Assembly: GCA_021234155.1 (NCBI GenBank)
Contig: JAJEKV010000038.1
Span: forward strand, 6,068,926-6,132,925
DNA length: 64,000 nucleotides
Direction of reading: 5' to 3'
From: Isoetes taiwanensis
Lineage: Eukaryota; Streptophyta; Lycopodiopsida; Isoetales; Isoetaceae
The position numbers and the translations under genes were made by a program. The stretch's first letter is position 1, and every line of letters starts with the position of its first letter. The notes under the pieces are model-generated. The model ran no database searches and had not been told where the DNA came from. It saw nothing but the letters and a program-made list of their open reading frames with translations. This document shows positions 21,487 through 32,300 of this stretch, piece after piece.

Positions 21487-22147
21487 AAAAAAAAATTTTG
21501 GCCCCTTCTGGGCCTTGGGGACGCCCCCTCCTGTGTGACAAAAAATTTTAGAATTCAAACCAAAAAACTAGAATTCATTTGAGGCTTTCATCACCGTAGC
21601 TTTTGAATTTCATCACAATAAAACAAATAGAACATAAGTAAAAGTTACCATAAAGATAGAGCAGATTTTATTCGAAGTCATAAAGTTTGCAACACCCATA
21701 TACAAACATTTTTCAATCCGAATTTAACAAAGAGCCTTTGGCCTCCATGGATTCTTGTGGTGAGAAACCAAAGTGGGAAACTTTTCTCGCTTGTTAGTAC
21801 AAGGATCTAGAAGCCTTGGAATTTGCTTAATAACCGCCTCAAAATCTAAAAATGCATGGTAATTTTTTTGCAAGCTTCATTCGAATGAGCCATAAAACAA
21901 TATCCAATAAGCGCAATCACATTAATCACCGGTAGGATGTGAAAGCCTACCAAACCCGGCCGAGAAATTGCTGTTTTAACATAGATAACGTAACCAAACA
22001 TATCGATATCATACATCATCGAAAGGATCTCAGAGAGAGCTTTCCAACGCAATAAAAATCATCTCAAACGGAGCTCTGGATCAAAAGTTATGATAAGAAA
22101 TGTGTTGCCGGCGGAGAAACTGCACTACATGCGCCCTTCAAGCCCAC

Positions 22148-22305
22148 AAAAAGAGGCCTTTTGTTGTGAGCCATTAGTTGTTGACCATTATGCACCACAC
22201 GCGATAAAAAGGGCTTTTGTTGTGAGCCATTGGTTGTTGACCATTATGCACCACACGCACAAAAAAAAAAGGGCTTTTGTTGTGAGCCATTGGTTGTTGA
22301 CCATT
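22148..22305. repeat. Three tandem copies of a ~55-bp unit
   Basis: The unit reads GGGCTTTTGTTGTGAGCCATTGG and continues TTGTTGACCATTATGCACCACACGC; three copies differ at a few bases and in A-run length. Confidence 0.85.
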
Positions 22306-22452
22306 GGAAAAAAAAAGAGGCTAAAATCAATGGCTCAGAAATGGTGCACTCTAGATGTACGCATTAGTACATCCATTTGAATACATCACGAAATCATAGG
22401 AAAACCTTAGTGAAAAGCGTACAAAAACACAAAGAAAACCCCATGTTATTAT

Positions 22453-23053
22453 GCTACATATATAAGAAAGAATGAAAGTAAAATCCTATGAAAATTTCGT
22501 AATTCGAAATAGTTCTTTGGTTGTTTCACCGCATAAAGACCGGTGGCCTTTCTTATAGTATTCTAAGCAATGAAAATAATGCGGCAAAAAAAAAGGCATA
22601 TAGATGCACTTACAAGGGTCATCTCACGGCCGACCGGGACATGGACTTCAATAAGGTTATGGATATGGCAAACAAGTGCCAAAGCTATATGTTGTGTGGG
22701 AAAATGTCATGTAGAGTTTTGCATTTGGCCTCTCCGGAAATCTTGAAATATAAACAGTCAAGCAGAAAATAAATATAGCATGGTAGTGCTAAAACATGTC
22801 TCCTCTTTGAAATAATAAAACCATTGGATTTTATTCCTGAAAGGTTTGGCTTATTGGGTTATGTAACTATGGTCTTTTTGGAAAGTTTGTTTATTAATTT
22901 TGGTATTTACAATACTTAATTACAAATTGGGGTGCTAGAGGCTAAAGGATAATGAGTACCGGTTTCATACGTAATTACGTATCCGGATTGATAATACTGA
23001 TTCTTGGGATTGACCAGATCCATGTTCGACCTAGGGATCTAGGTTTGACCGAT
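22453..23053. repeat. Repeat R1, right part of the interrupted copy
   Basis: Matches 15446-16058 and includes the same ORF-like segment and the palindrome ATACGTAATTACGTAT (22967-22982). It stops at a T-run where a LINE tail was inserted. Confidence 0.8.
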
Positions 23054-23786
23054 TTTTTTTTTTTTTTTTTTTGAGGAACGTGGATCTTTATTACTCAAAA
23101 GAATATAAAGAGTACATGGGGGACTCAAAACCCAAAGGAGAAGATATTCACTAGAGCAACTCCCCACCACATACATAACATATAAAAGCGAGAGAACACG
23201 ATCACCATGAGAACAACTATTTGCTATGAGTAGGTGTGAATCTAAAGATATTGCTCCCAAAATGACACTTTTGATGTCATCCTTTAAGAAGAACACTTGT
23301 ACGCCTTCACAATGCGACTACGGCATCGCTAAGCACTTATGTGTCCGAAAAGAGCCGTCCCTTGAAGATTTCTTGACCGGGGATGCAACTATGATGTTGA
23401 CTTCTGTAAGGGCATTTGAGTTTATTTTAGAAATGTGGAATTAATGATGTGCTAGGCAATATTATACTATCGGGGGTGTTTGTACACATATTTGGTTGCA
23501 AAGGTAGATGATAGGTGTGTTACAAAACCGTCGATTAGCATTTGAAGTACTTGAGTACAACCCTCACTATGTGGTGTGAATTTATGTCATTTGAAATCTA
23601 AGTACATAATGTTACAAATGTTTTAAGGACTTGTAGAAGATGATTTCATGGTATTGAAGTACAATTAGGGTTGCGTGATGGTGTGAGCAAGCTCTCATAA
23701 GCAAATTGACTTTTCCATTTCAAAATAGACCAGATATTTTATGCTCAAAGGTACTAATAACTATTTTCTATGGAACATTTTTAAAA
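23053..23786 (-). mobile_element. LINE-tailed unit, copy 1
   Basis: Poly(T) at 23053-23072 is the poly(A) end of an antisense retroposon. The next about 310 bp (GAGGAACGTGGATCTTTATT onward) is the 3' tail shared with the longer LINE at 29448-30816. From about 23370 to 23786 the sequence is not LINE-like but is shared with 26600-26977. Left and right flanks differ between the two copies. Confidence 0.7.
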
Positions 23787-26268
23787 AGATATTCCAATAT
23801 TTTCAGGCTTTAACAACCTTCGGCTAGAGAAAAATAAATTCTTTTATTCAAAAGCATGTCTATATGTAAGTGTATTTTGCATCAGCTCTCTGACAATTAA
23901 TGTTGGCATATACTACAACATTTGACATTTAATGTTGCGGCATTAAACATTTAATAATTTTCAGTAAGTCGTGTCAATCCAGGATGGATCCACTCTATCA
24001 ATTTTAAAGCCTCAAAGCATACAACAGCTTAACAACATATTGCTTTTTCCTGCCATCCAAAACAATTCCTACCTGCCATAATGGTTGCTTAAGATCAAAT
24101 TCAAGTATGTGCATAAACTTTTGGACTGACAAATTACCATGGCTTGTCTGTTATGAAGATTGCCAACTGCAACATAATAATCGGCATCCTCAATTGCATG
24201 AAATTTTATCTGGCCATTTCCTTGAATACATATAGACGTGCTTGAAATAATTTATTCCAAATAATTTGTATCGTAATGAAAATATCTCAAAGAGAAAAGC
24301 ACTTTAAAAACCAAAATTAATCCTAATGACGTGATGCAATGGCATGGCATAATGTCATCTAAAACCACATAGGATTCTCCATTATGTACGTGGTATTAAT
24401 CTAATTGGTGAAATCTTAAACTACATACAAATCTTGAGATCCAATCTTCTCATCGGAAGACAACATGCGGAACTCTTGCTGGAAACGTATATCTTCTCCT
24501 TTTCTTTTATGCACATGTATATGAGGCTATAATGCACCCCTAACTGTACATGATCGGATGTAATAATTGATCTCGTAGATCCAAACAATCCGCCAGAGAT
24601 ATTATTACCTTCTTTATTTTCTTTCTTTCTTTCGTCCATGGAGCCCTCAACAGGTCAAGTTAAAGGCCAACTTAATGCAAACTCTAAGGTTATAGGTTGA
24701 AGAGTGGCAGATCTGAAAGCTCTTGATAGACAATTAATTTGGCCAAGATACTGAACTATTCATGGGAAGGGCACTCCTATAACTCTTGAGTTCGGCAATT
24801 ACTAATTATTTGAACAAATGCACTAAAGGTTATGTAAGAAAATCTTATTGGACTAAATAATGATTTGTACCGGGACCACTTGCTTGCAAGCTCTGGCTCT
24901 AAGCGTTTGTTTGAGGCCATATCATGCCCACCACATATACTCCAATATTATTCTTAATCAGCTTTATCCTTACTTGCATCTCAATGACGGATATGAACTA
25001 GCAAACTTTGTTATTATGATAGAAGCCAAAGTGCTCTACCATTAAGCCATCCTCCTTAAATATTGTGTTGCCCATTACATAACAAATCCCAACATGTAGT
25101 TAGCATTGGTCCCAAAAATGTTCCACCAAATAGCATTTAACTTGTCATCTCTCTCATAATGGGACAAATCCCATAACTGATAATACAATTGACAAAGGTC
25201 CCTAGATTTGATAAGCTAAAATCATAGAGAAGAAAGATGCATCACGCACATTCTTATAAAGTGTGGTCGATGCATTTGGAACTTGGACCCATTTTATCAC
25301 CCACCATATAAAAAGTGATGTTTCAGGCAAAGAACATTTGAGCACATAAAGCTAGAGACACATAACATAAAAAGTTTACCTTCTACAACAATCACCAAAA
25401 TGTTCATACTAGGGTCTTGGATATCATATCTTAAAGTCATAGTAAAACCCTTATTCAACCACAATGCCCACTCCTAAAACAACCAAAAAATCGATTGCAC
25501 ATATTGCTTTAATTCATGCCTTATGATATCGAGGTTACAAAGTAATATCATAAATTAGTCCATTATATTTCCATGGCTTTTATATATGGCGACATATAAC
25601 TCTGCAAGGTGTGTACATTTCCAACTTAAAAAGCTAATAACGAGTGTGCTGCATTGCTTGGACATAAGTATCTGGTAGGTTCTATGCGGCACCGGTTGTA
25701 GACTAACTTTTATTAGCTAGCTATACTTGAGATGGAAGGAAGAGAGAAATAGGTGTTGGGAGATAGTACTAGTTGCCTAGTATTGTTGGGCAAGACTATG
25801 CTATGTTGGGTTTGGTATCTAGATGCCGGTGTCATAGCTAGGCTTTAATAATAATGTATGGCCTATGTTGTAGCTGGAAAGAAAGGTGTAGAAAGTATTC
25901 ATATAAACATGGATATTAAGCATCTCACTAATACATCATCTATGGCTCAATATATATGCATATATAAAACAATCTGCTAATAAATACTTAGAGATTGATG
26001 ACCCCCAGGGAACTTAAAGAGGGAGAAAGGTGGAGGGGCTTTCCTAAGGGTCTCTGATGATATTGTAACTATGGTATATTTAGGGGATATTAAAATATCG
26101 TGTATCTACTTATTTATCTATTTATCCAATATTGTATATAGGCAATCGATAAGCCCCCTTATGAAATGGCAAGTGGTTGTTGACATGTTGAACACCCCCA
26201 TGGTCGAATAAGGTCATCACGTTGAAACGGCGACCTCAAAAAATGCCAAGTAGTTCCAACAATTCTCC
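23787..26268. other. No gene recognised, A/T-rich
   Basis: About 2.5 kb without a convincing coding frame on either strand. It holds a tRNA-like sequence near 25000 and nothing else I can identify. Confidence 0.5.
24980..25056 (-). tRNA. tRNA-like sequence or head of a tRNA-derived SINE
   Basis: On the minus strand TGGCTTAATGG (25039-25049) with following TAGAGCA resembles box A, and AGTTCATATCC (24989-24999) resembles box B. CTTTG and CAAAG could form an anticodon stem, but the loop between them is too long. It does not fold as a normal tRNA, so a decayed organellar-type tRNA copy or a SINE head is more likely than a working gene. Confidence 0.25.
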
Positions 26269-26977
26269 CTTTTTTTTTTTTTTTTTTTTTTTGAGGAACG
26301 TGGACCTTTATTACTCAAAAGAATATAAAGAATACACGGGGGACTCAAAACCCAGTGGAGAAGATATTCACTAGAGCAACACTACCCACCACATACATAC
26401 ATATAAAAGCAGAGAACACAGATCACCATGAGAACAACTGTTTGCTATGAGTAGGTGTGAATCTAAAGATATTGCTCCCAAATGACACTTTTGATGTCAT
26501 GCTTTAAGGAAGAACACTTGTACGCCTTCACAATGCGACTACGGGCATCGCTAAGCACTTGCGTATCTGAAAAGAGCTGTCCCTTGAAGATTTCTTAACT
26601 GGGGATGCAACTATGATGTTGACTTCTGTAAGGGCATTTGAGTTTATTTTAGAAATGTGGAATTAATGATGTGCTAGGCAATATTATACTATCGGGTTGC
26701 AAAGGTAGATGATAGGTGTGTTACAAAGTCGATTAGCATTTGAAGTACTTGAGTACAACCCTCATTATGTGGTGTGAATTTATGTCATTTGAAATCTAAG
26801 TACATAATGTTACAAATGTTTTAAGGACTTGTAGAAGATGATTTCATGGTATTTAAGTACAATTAGGGTTGCATGATGGTGTGAGCAAGCTCTCATAAGC
26901 AAATTGACTTTTCCATTTCAAAATAGACCAGATATTTTATGCTCAAAGGTACCAATAACTATTTTTTATGGAACATT
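26269..26977 (-). mobile_element. LINE-tailed unit, copy 2
   Basis: Poly(T) to 26292 is followed by the same tail and the same 400-bp non-LINE part as at 23053-23786, with shared right breakpoint GGAACATT. A short segment present in copy 1 near 23475-23500 is missing here. Confidence 0.7.
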
Positions 26978-27622
26978 ATCTGAAGTGCCTCAAAGTTATT
27001 AGGGAGGGATGCCTAATATATGATGTTAAGGATAATGAGCTGCGAACAGCACGAAAGATGGCACATGTGATCTTCATTATGATAGCCATGCTATCAGACG
27101 ACGAATATGATATTGCTAAGGCCAAGGGTGACAATAGCAGTGCATGGGAATGTTTTCTTCTAGATGATCCAGACTTAAGAACTATATTCTTTCATACGGA
27201 TCAGGATCAGTCAGAACAGGATGAGTCAGAAGAGGATGAGGATCGGGACCCCCTCCTAAGTGGGGAAATCAAGTACGAGCTACAAACTAAGGAGAAGGGC
27301 CCCTTAAATAAAATGGATTTCCCCGTCTATGGTCTGCTTACCTCGTCGAGGCATTTGCTCCAATTGATACAACCCGCTTGAGCTTCATGTTGGAGGTTAT
27401 ATTGCCCGAGAGGCTCTTATGGGTGCAAGAAGATGTCAACGCTTTGTGAGTGATGAGCAGGCCAAAGACTTTCTTGAACCATTCCTCATGCATGTGCTTG
27501 CCAAGTCTCCTAAAGGCCCTTATGGCAACCTGAAATCATCAAAGAATCAAAAGTCTAAATGGACTTGTCCAATTCGAAAGTGGACGTTATTCGGTGAGGG
27601 ACCTAGTAATCTCATGCAATGA
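26968..27622 (+). pseudogene. Unrecognised ORF fragment with one frame change
   Basis: 137 codons (MEHYLKCLKVIREGCLIYDV...) end at 27379. A second frame (MGARRCQRFVSDEQAKDFLE...) runs to 27620, and the two could be joined by a shift near 27370. The first part ends with an acidic stretch (DQDQSEQDESEEDEDRD). The initial ATG falls at the border of the LINE-tailed unit, so the true N-terminus may be lost. I do not recognise the family. Confidence 0.35.
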
Positions 27623-28178
27623 TAAGGAAAGCAAGAATGAACAAATAGTCGCTAAACCGGCTGCTCAAAGTACCGCGGATGGCTACGAACTTAGGGAATA
27701 TTTTTGCCCACATTGGCGGGTGATGCAAGCAACAACGTAGTAGATTCACGCAGTTAACAATGAAGTAATTGACAGAAACCGAAAATGAAGGCAACGAAGG
27801 CGGCTCTAGTGATTCACAGTTTGCCAAATCAATAGTAAAATAATGTCGGGCCAGAAGGACGAAATGGAACTAATAGAAAATAACAATTCTAACAAATGGA
27901 AGAAGACGAAGATTAAGGGTGGCGAAGGGGAGAATGACGCGGCGACGGCAAATAAAACCAAGATGATAGGTATGGCCTTGCCCATCAAATAGCGCCACGC
28001 GCGATTTAATTTGTATTACCTTTGAATTAAATCGCGCTGCCGCGTCTTTGATTATTTTTCGTTGTCAAACTAAATCACGCCGAAGCGATTTGGTTATGAC
28101 TATTTCAAATCACGCTTGGCGTTTGTATTGTTTGTGTTATCGATCTTGTTGACCCAGGATACATGTTTGATGTTTCAG
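27623..28178. other. No gene recognised
   Basis: A/T-rich linker that ends in TTGATGTTTCAG (28167-28178), a good splice acceptor for the HAD-like segment that follows. Motifs AAATCGCG and CGCGATTT near 27995-28040 are inverted copies. Confidence 0.4.
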
Positions 28179-28745
28179 CTTCCATTGCGTTTCTAAGAAG
28201 ATTGTGGTGTTCGACCTAAACGAGTCCTTTGCAAGACTTTTCCGAAAAATAAAGTGGCTAGAGTACGGTTTCATCGACACCAAGAGAATCAAACACCAAG
28301 TGGATCTATCCGCGGCCGCACTTGAAGGAGATACTAGACGAGGCATTCGAGGTTATTTCGAAGTTGGTATTTGGTCATCCATGGAACTAAGGAACATCAA
28401 GGATACTTTGGAGGCACTTTGGAAATGCGTAGACATTGGTTGACCCTTTGGGATCGTAACAAATGTGTGAAGTTCACTAATCCCAAGGATCCAACAGGCA
28501 AGCCTATCTTCATCAAACACTTGAGTAACATGATGGACGAACTTGGTATCGAGAATAAGGATGATATAATCATAGTGGATGATGATGCTCTCAAATGCTT
28601 CTACAATCAAACGCAGGCCCTGAATCCACCATCTTACGATCCAAAAAACTTTGCGACAGATGATTTTCTGGTGACGTTTGTGTCTATTATGCATAATTTG
28701 GCTATGGGGAAGACGGTGGGTGAAGTGTTAGATTCGTACCCATAA
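28179..28745 (+). pseudogene. FCP1/NIF-like HAD phosphatase domain, frameshifted
   Basis: After an acceptor at 28178 the frame reads CVSKKIVVFDLNESFARLF, then YFEVGIWSSMELRNIKDTLE. A one-base shift near 28425 leads into RRHWLTLWDRNKC, GKPIFIKHLSNMMDELG, DDIIIVDDDALKCF and LNPPSYD, ending at a stop at 28743. These are the ordered motifs of the FCP1 homology domain: motif I, WSS motif II, the Lys of motif III, and the DD of motif IV. Motif I is FDLN instead of DxDx(T/V), so the second catalytic Asp is Asn. Active FCP1-type enzymes dephosphorylate phosphoserine, for example in the RNA polymerase II tail, but this copy is probably inactive. It resembles a terminal exon of a plant NIF-family gene. 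Confidence 0.72.
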
Positions 28746-29447
28746 CTGGATAGAACGGCTGACATGGAACCACACCTTGTTAAACACGTGGAAAAACATG
28801 GATTGATCCCTTAATGTTTTATTGGAATATATGATATTTTTGTATGATATTTGTGCCATGTATCGATAATTTCGAGTCTGGAATTGCCTCGCAAATAATA
28901 CAATCTGTTGTTATCAAACCTAATATTATCATCTATCGAGCAAGCAATTTTGGTCTCATCTATGTTAGCAACTTGCTCTTCATTTCTGCATATTTCAATT
29001 CGCATATGAAAATGGCCGAAATCATTCAAGGGAGATCTGGAAAAATGAATCGTATTGATGCCGAGATGATTAGTGTAGATTCGGAGATGTTGCAATGTCA
29101 TAGTTTGGTTGCCTTATCCGAGGCACAAACCAAACCCTGTAGTTAGGTCTAGATTATCATGCTGCTAATTCATGTCATCTTCAGGGTATCATCACCAAAC
29201 TACATTACTGCCCTACACACCAAACTTCATTACAAAAATACCCCCTACATACTAAACTTAACTACCAAAATGCCCTTATATACTTATCCTACTCAATCTA
29301 TATGAAATGCCTCAAGAATAGAAGTTTAAAAATTCAACAAAGAGATTACAGAAGTCACAATCATCACTGAATTAAAGCCCTACAACTACGTGCATTGTGT
29401 CTCTTCCGTTACACCTTCCATAAAGATATTCCTCTTCTCTACATCCC
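28746..29447. other. No gene recognised
   Basis: A/T-rich. The ORF at 28844-29146 lacks recognisable motifs and overlaps an equally long antisense frame, so I do not call it. Confidence 0.45.
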
Positions 29448-30816
29448 TTTTTTTTTTTTTTTTTTTTTTATGAACGTGGACCTTTATTACTCAAAGAATA
29501 CAAAGAGTACATGGGGACTCAAAACCCAAAGGAGAAGATATCCACTAGAGCAACACTACCCACCACATACATAACATAGAAAAGCAGAGGACACAGATCA
29601 CCATGAGCACAACTGTTTGCTATGAGTAGGTATAAATCTGAAGATAATGCTCCCAAATGACACTTTTGATGTCATCCTTTAAGGAAGAACACTTGTACGC
29701 CTTCACAATGCGACTACGGGCATCGCTAAGCACGTCATGTATCCGAAAAGAGTCATCCCTTGAAGATGAGAAGATTTCGTCTCTTCCAGATGGACCAGAT
29801 GATCCAAGCAGATGCTAAGTGGAAAGCCCTCTTTGCCAACTTGTCCCAAGAACTAGGATAGACTGACAATAGGACCTGCTGACTATTCAAGTCACAATGG
29901 AAAAGACTCAAAAGCCACTGCCAAGCAGGTTGAACATGGTGACACAAGAAAAGCAAAGGCTCAATTGTCTCATCCTCTCCGTGTGCAAAGAGGGCGATCC
30001 ACGTAGACTTCTCTGAAATCGATGAACAACAAGAATCCACCACAAGACGCATCTATGAGTGATCTGCCACCATAAAATGGATAGCTTAGGATGAAGCAAT
30101 TTATCCCATACCCATCGCCAGACTGCTTTACGATGAGGCTCGGGGATAACTAAAGGCTACTTTGGCGATGGAGGCAATACCTCATGATGAAGCAGGACCA
30201 CATACATCGAGTGCACTAGGTGCTCCTCCTTAACACTGCCATGAACCACCTAGAGCTGGGGAGCCACGTCTTGTGGGTTTGGAGGAAGTGTAGCAGCTAC
30301 TTTTTCCCAAATGCCCCGGTCCCAACGAAGGAGAAGGAACTTCAATTTGAACTCATTCCACGTCAACAATCTTGTCTTATTATACCATGCAAATACCGTG
30401 AGCACACCTGCTGCTCGCCACCGACGTTGCGTCAATGGATGGACAGAAGAGACCAGGGGACAATCTGCCTGACCGTCACCCAAAGGGATCCACCAACAAC
30501 TGGCTGTAGGATCTGTGTGTACCATTGGATGGAACTGAAACAAAGTGCGCACAGTCTCCCAAGCAGCTAGCAACCCCTTGAGGAAAGGAGATGCATTAGG
30601 ATATGGAAAAAGTGGATAGAATAATGCCCATGGGAGGAGAGGCTTAATGGATGGAGAGCCAAAGGAAATGCACCTCTGTAAAGACTGGTGAATGAGACAC
30701 GGATCTGGAGAATTATCAGCATTATTGAGAATCCGCCATATGAACTTAGAGATCAGCACCTTGCTCTGGAGAAGAAAGTGAATCATCCCCAGCCCCCCAC
30801 AAAGTTTACTGTGCAC
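29448..30816 (-). mobile_element. 5'-truncated LINE (non-LTR retrotransposon)
   Basis: Poly(T) at 29448-29469 marks the 3' end. Reading the minus strand from 30816: GGLGMIHFLLQSKVLISKFIWRILN matches the segment after the RT domain of plant LINEs. Further on, HPKLSILWWQITHRCVLWWI and WDKLAKRAFHLASAWIIWSIWKRRNLLIF match the C-terminal zf-RVT region. Frameshifts occur between the blocks at about 30250 and 29910-30060. The endonuclease and RT catalytic core are absent; truncation at the 5' end is normal for LINEs. Confidence 0.85.
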
Positions 30817-31369
30817 ATGCGTTTAGGTTTTGGATGTCTAAGAGGTCTGCGTATGGTTGGTAGTGACATGCTTCCAATAGCATCACCATGTGACCATAGG
30901 AAATATTGGCTCCTTGCAAGTGTCACAACAAGACTGTGTAGGGGTATTTTGGTAATTAAGTTTGATGTATACGGCATTTTGATAATAGGGTATTATCTTT
31001 CATATGAATTCCAGGATGCTACAAAATTCCACGAATTCTAGGCAGCTACAAAACATAAGTCAAGGGAACTTGAAAATTTCGTCCAAACAAAAACTTTTGC
31101 TTGTTCATTTCTTTCTTGGCTAAGACGCTAGTCCGGTGTACATTTCTTTCTAGCCCAATTACTTGACCTTATTTGGCAATGTAGATTTGAAGGCAAACAT
31201 TCATGCAAATGCAACATTTTATTTGATGCACATATAATTCAAGACTCGAGAAAATATGGAAGGGCAAAGACAAAGCCAGCAAGGCCTTTGTTAGAAGCTC
31301 CCTTTTATTTTTCATAAATCTTATAGGCATTGAAGCGTTCAAATACTCCTAGATCTTTGTTCCTTCTTT
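30817..31369. other. No gene recognised
   Basis: A/T-rich; no motif identified. Confidence 0.5.
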
Positions 31370-31910
31370 ATACTATTCTCTTTGTCTCTATTTCCTATAA
31401 TCTTTTGGAGACGATTTCACTGTTCTTCAGAAATTGAGATATGGAGAAGTCATTATTTAGTAGATGGATCCACCATATGCGTACTTACATTGTCCTCCTA
31501 TATAATAGAACTTCTCTTCTCAAGGTATGTTCTTTTGAAGTCTTTGCAGAGATATGAAGTCATTCTATTCATTTCTCTTTGTTGTTGGGCACGGCAAGAT
31601 AGTTCATCCCCTTCTTTTTACTATTTTCCCTGTCTCTATTTCCTGTTCTTTTCTAATGATGAGACATTTTATGTTGCACATCAATGGGATAACCTTTTAG
31701 AGACGATTTGATTGTTCTTCAGAAGTTGAGATATGGGTTAAAGTCATAATTTGGTAGACAGATCCACTATGTGCATATGCACTAATAATTAATTGTCCTC
31801 CTGTATAACAGAACTGCTCTTCTCAAGGTATGTTCTTTTGAAGTCTTTGCAGAGATATGAAGTCATTCCATTTTTCTCTTTGTTGTTGGACACAGCAAGA
31901 TAGTTCATAA
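31370..31910. repeat. Tandem duplication of a ~300-bp segment
   Basis: About 31370-31605 and 31620-31910 are diverged copies. Shared blocks include AGACGATTTGATTGTTCTTC, CTTCTCAAGGTATGTTCTTT, AGTCTTTGCAGAGATATGAA and AGCAAGATAGTTCAT. Neither copy codes for anything recognisable. Confidence 0.8.
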
Positions 31911-32300
31911 TTATGTTGCAAAATCTAGGTTTCAGTGACATGTGATTGATAGTTTGAGGTTTATTGTGTCATTGATGCTCAGGAAGTTGTAGTTTAGGGG
32001 CAGAACGACTACAATTGCTAACAGTCATTCTTGCAATTTGATAAATTGCATGTCGAGTCCTGCAATCCTTAATCTGTTCATTAAAGTAGGGTCAAACATG
32101 TAAATAGCCATATTCTGCGCCCTTCTTAATTGGTTACAACTCTAGATGAAAATACAATTTCATGAACTCGGTCAATTTGTGTTAACAAAACACAAACACT
32201 GCAACACTGCAACACTGGACCCTTTGTCCACCTTAGCTGCAGCTGCAAGGTCAGAGTATACCCCATGTGATTTTGACGATAGGTACGTCTCACCCTCCAA
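31911..32300. other. No gene recognised
   Basis: Flank of the chromovirus LTR; no identifiable feature. Confidence 0.5.

Larger units (their letters stand above)
20962..22452 (+). mobile_element. Unit X, copy 2, inserted in repeat R1
   Basis: Comparison with the uninterrupted R1 copy at 15276-16058 defines this 1.49-kb insert. It consists of the palindromic element 20962-21486 followed by a C/T-rich stretch (GGCCCCTTCTGGGCC), a segment inverted relative to 18030-18247, a triplicated 58-bp unit, and an end inverted relative to 17165-17290. No transposase is present. Confidence 0.65.

Noticed and set aside
22148-22305. CRISPR-like array
   Set aside because: Three head-to-tail copies with no unique spacers, in a plant mobile unit; a simple tandem repeat.
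30220-31041. Plus-strand ORFs of ~116 codons opposite the LINE
   Set aside because: Antisense shadows of the LINE C-terminal region, which has the recognisable motifs on the minus strand.
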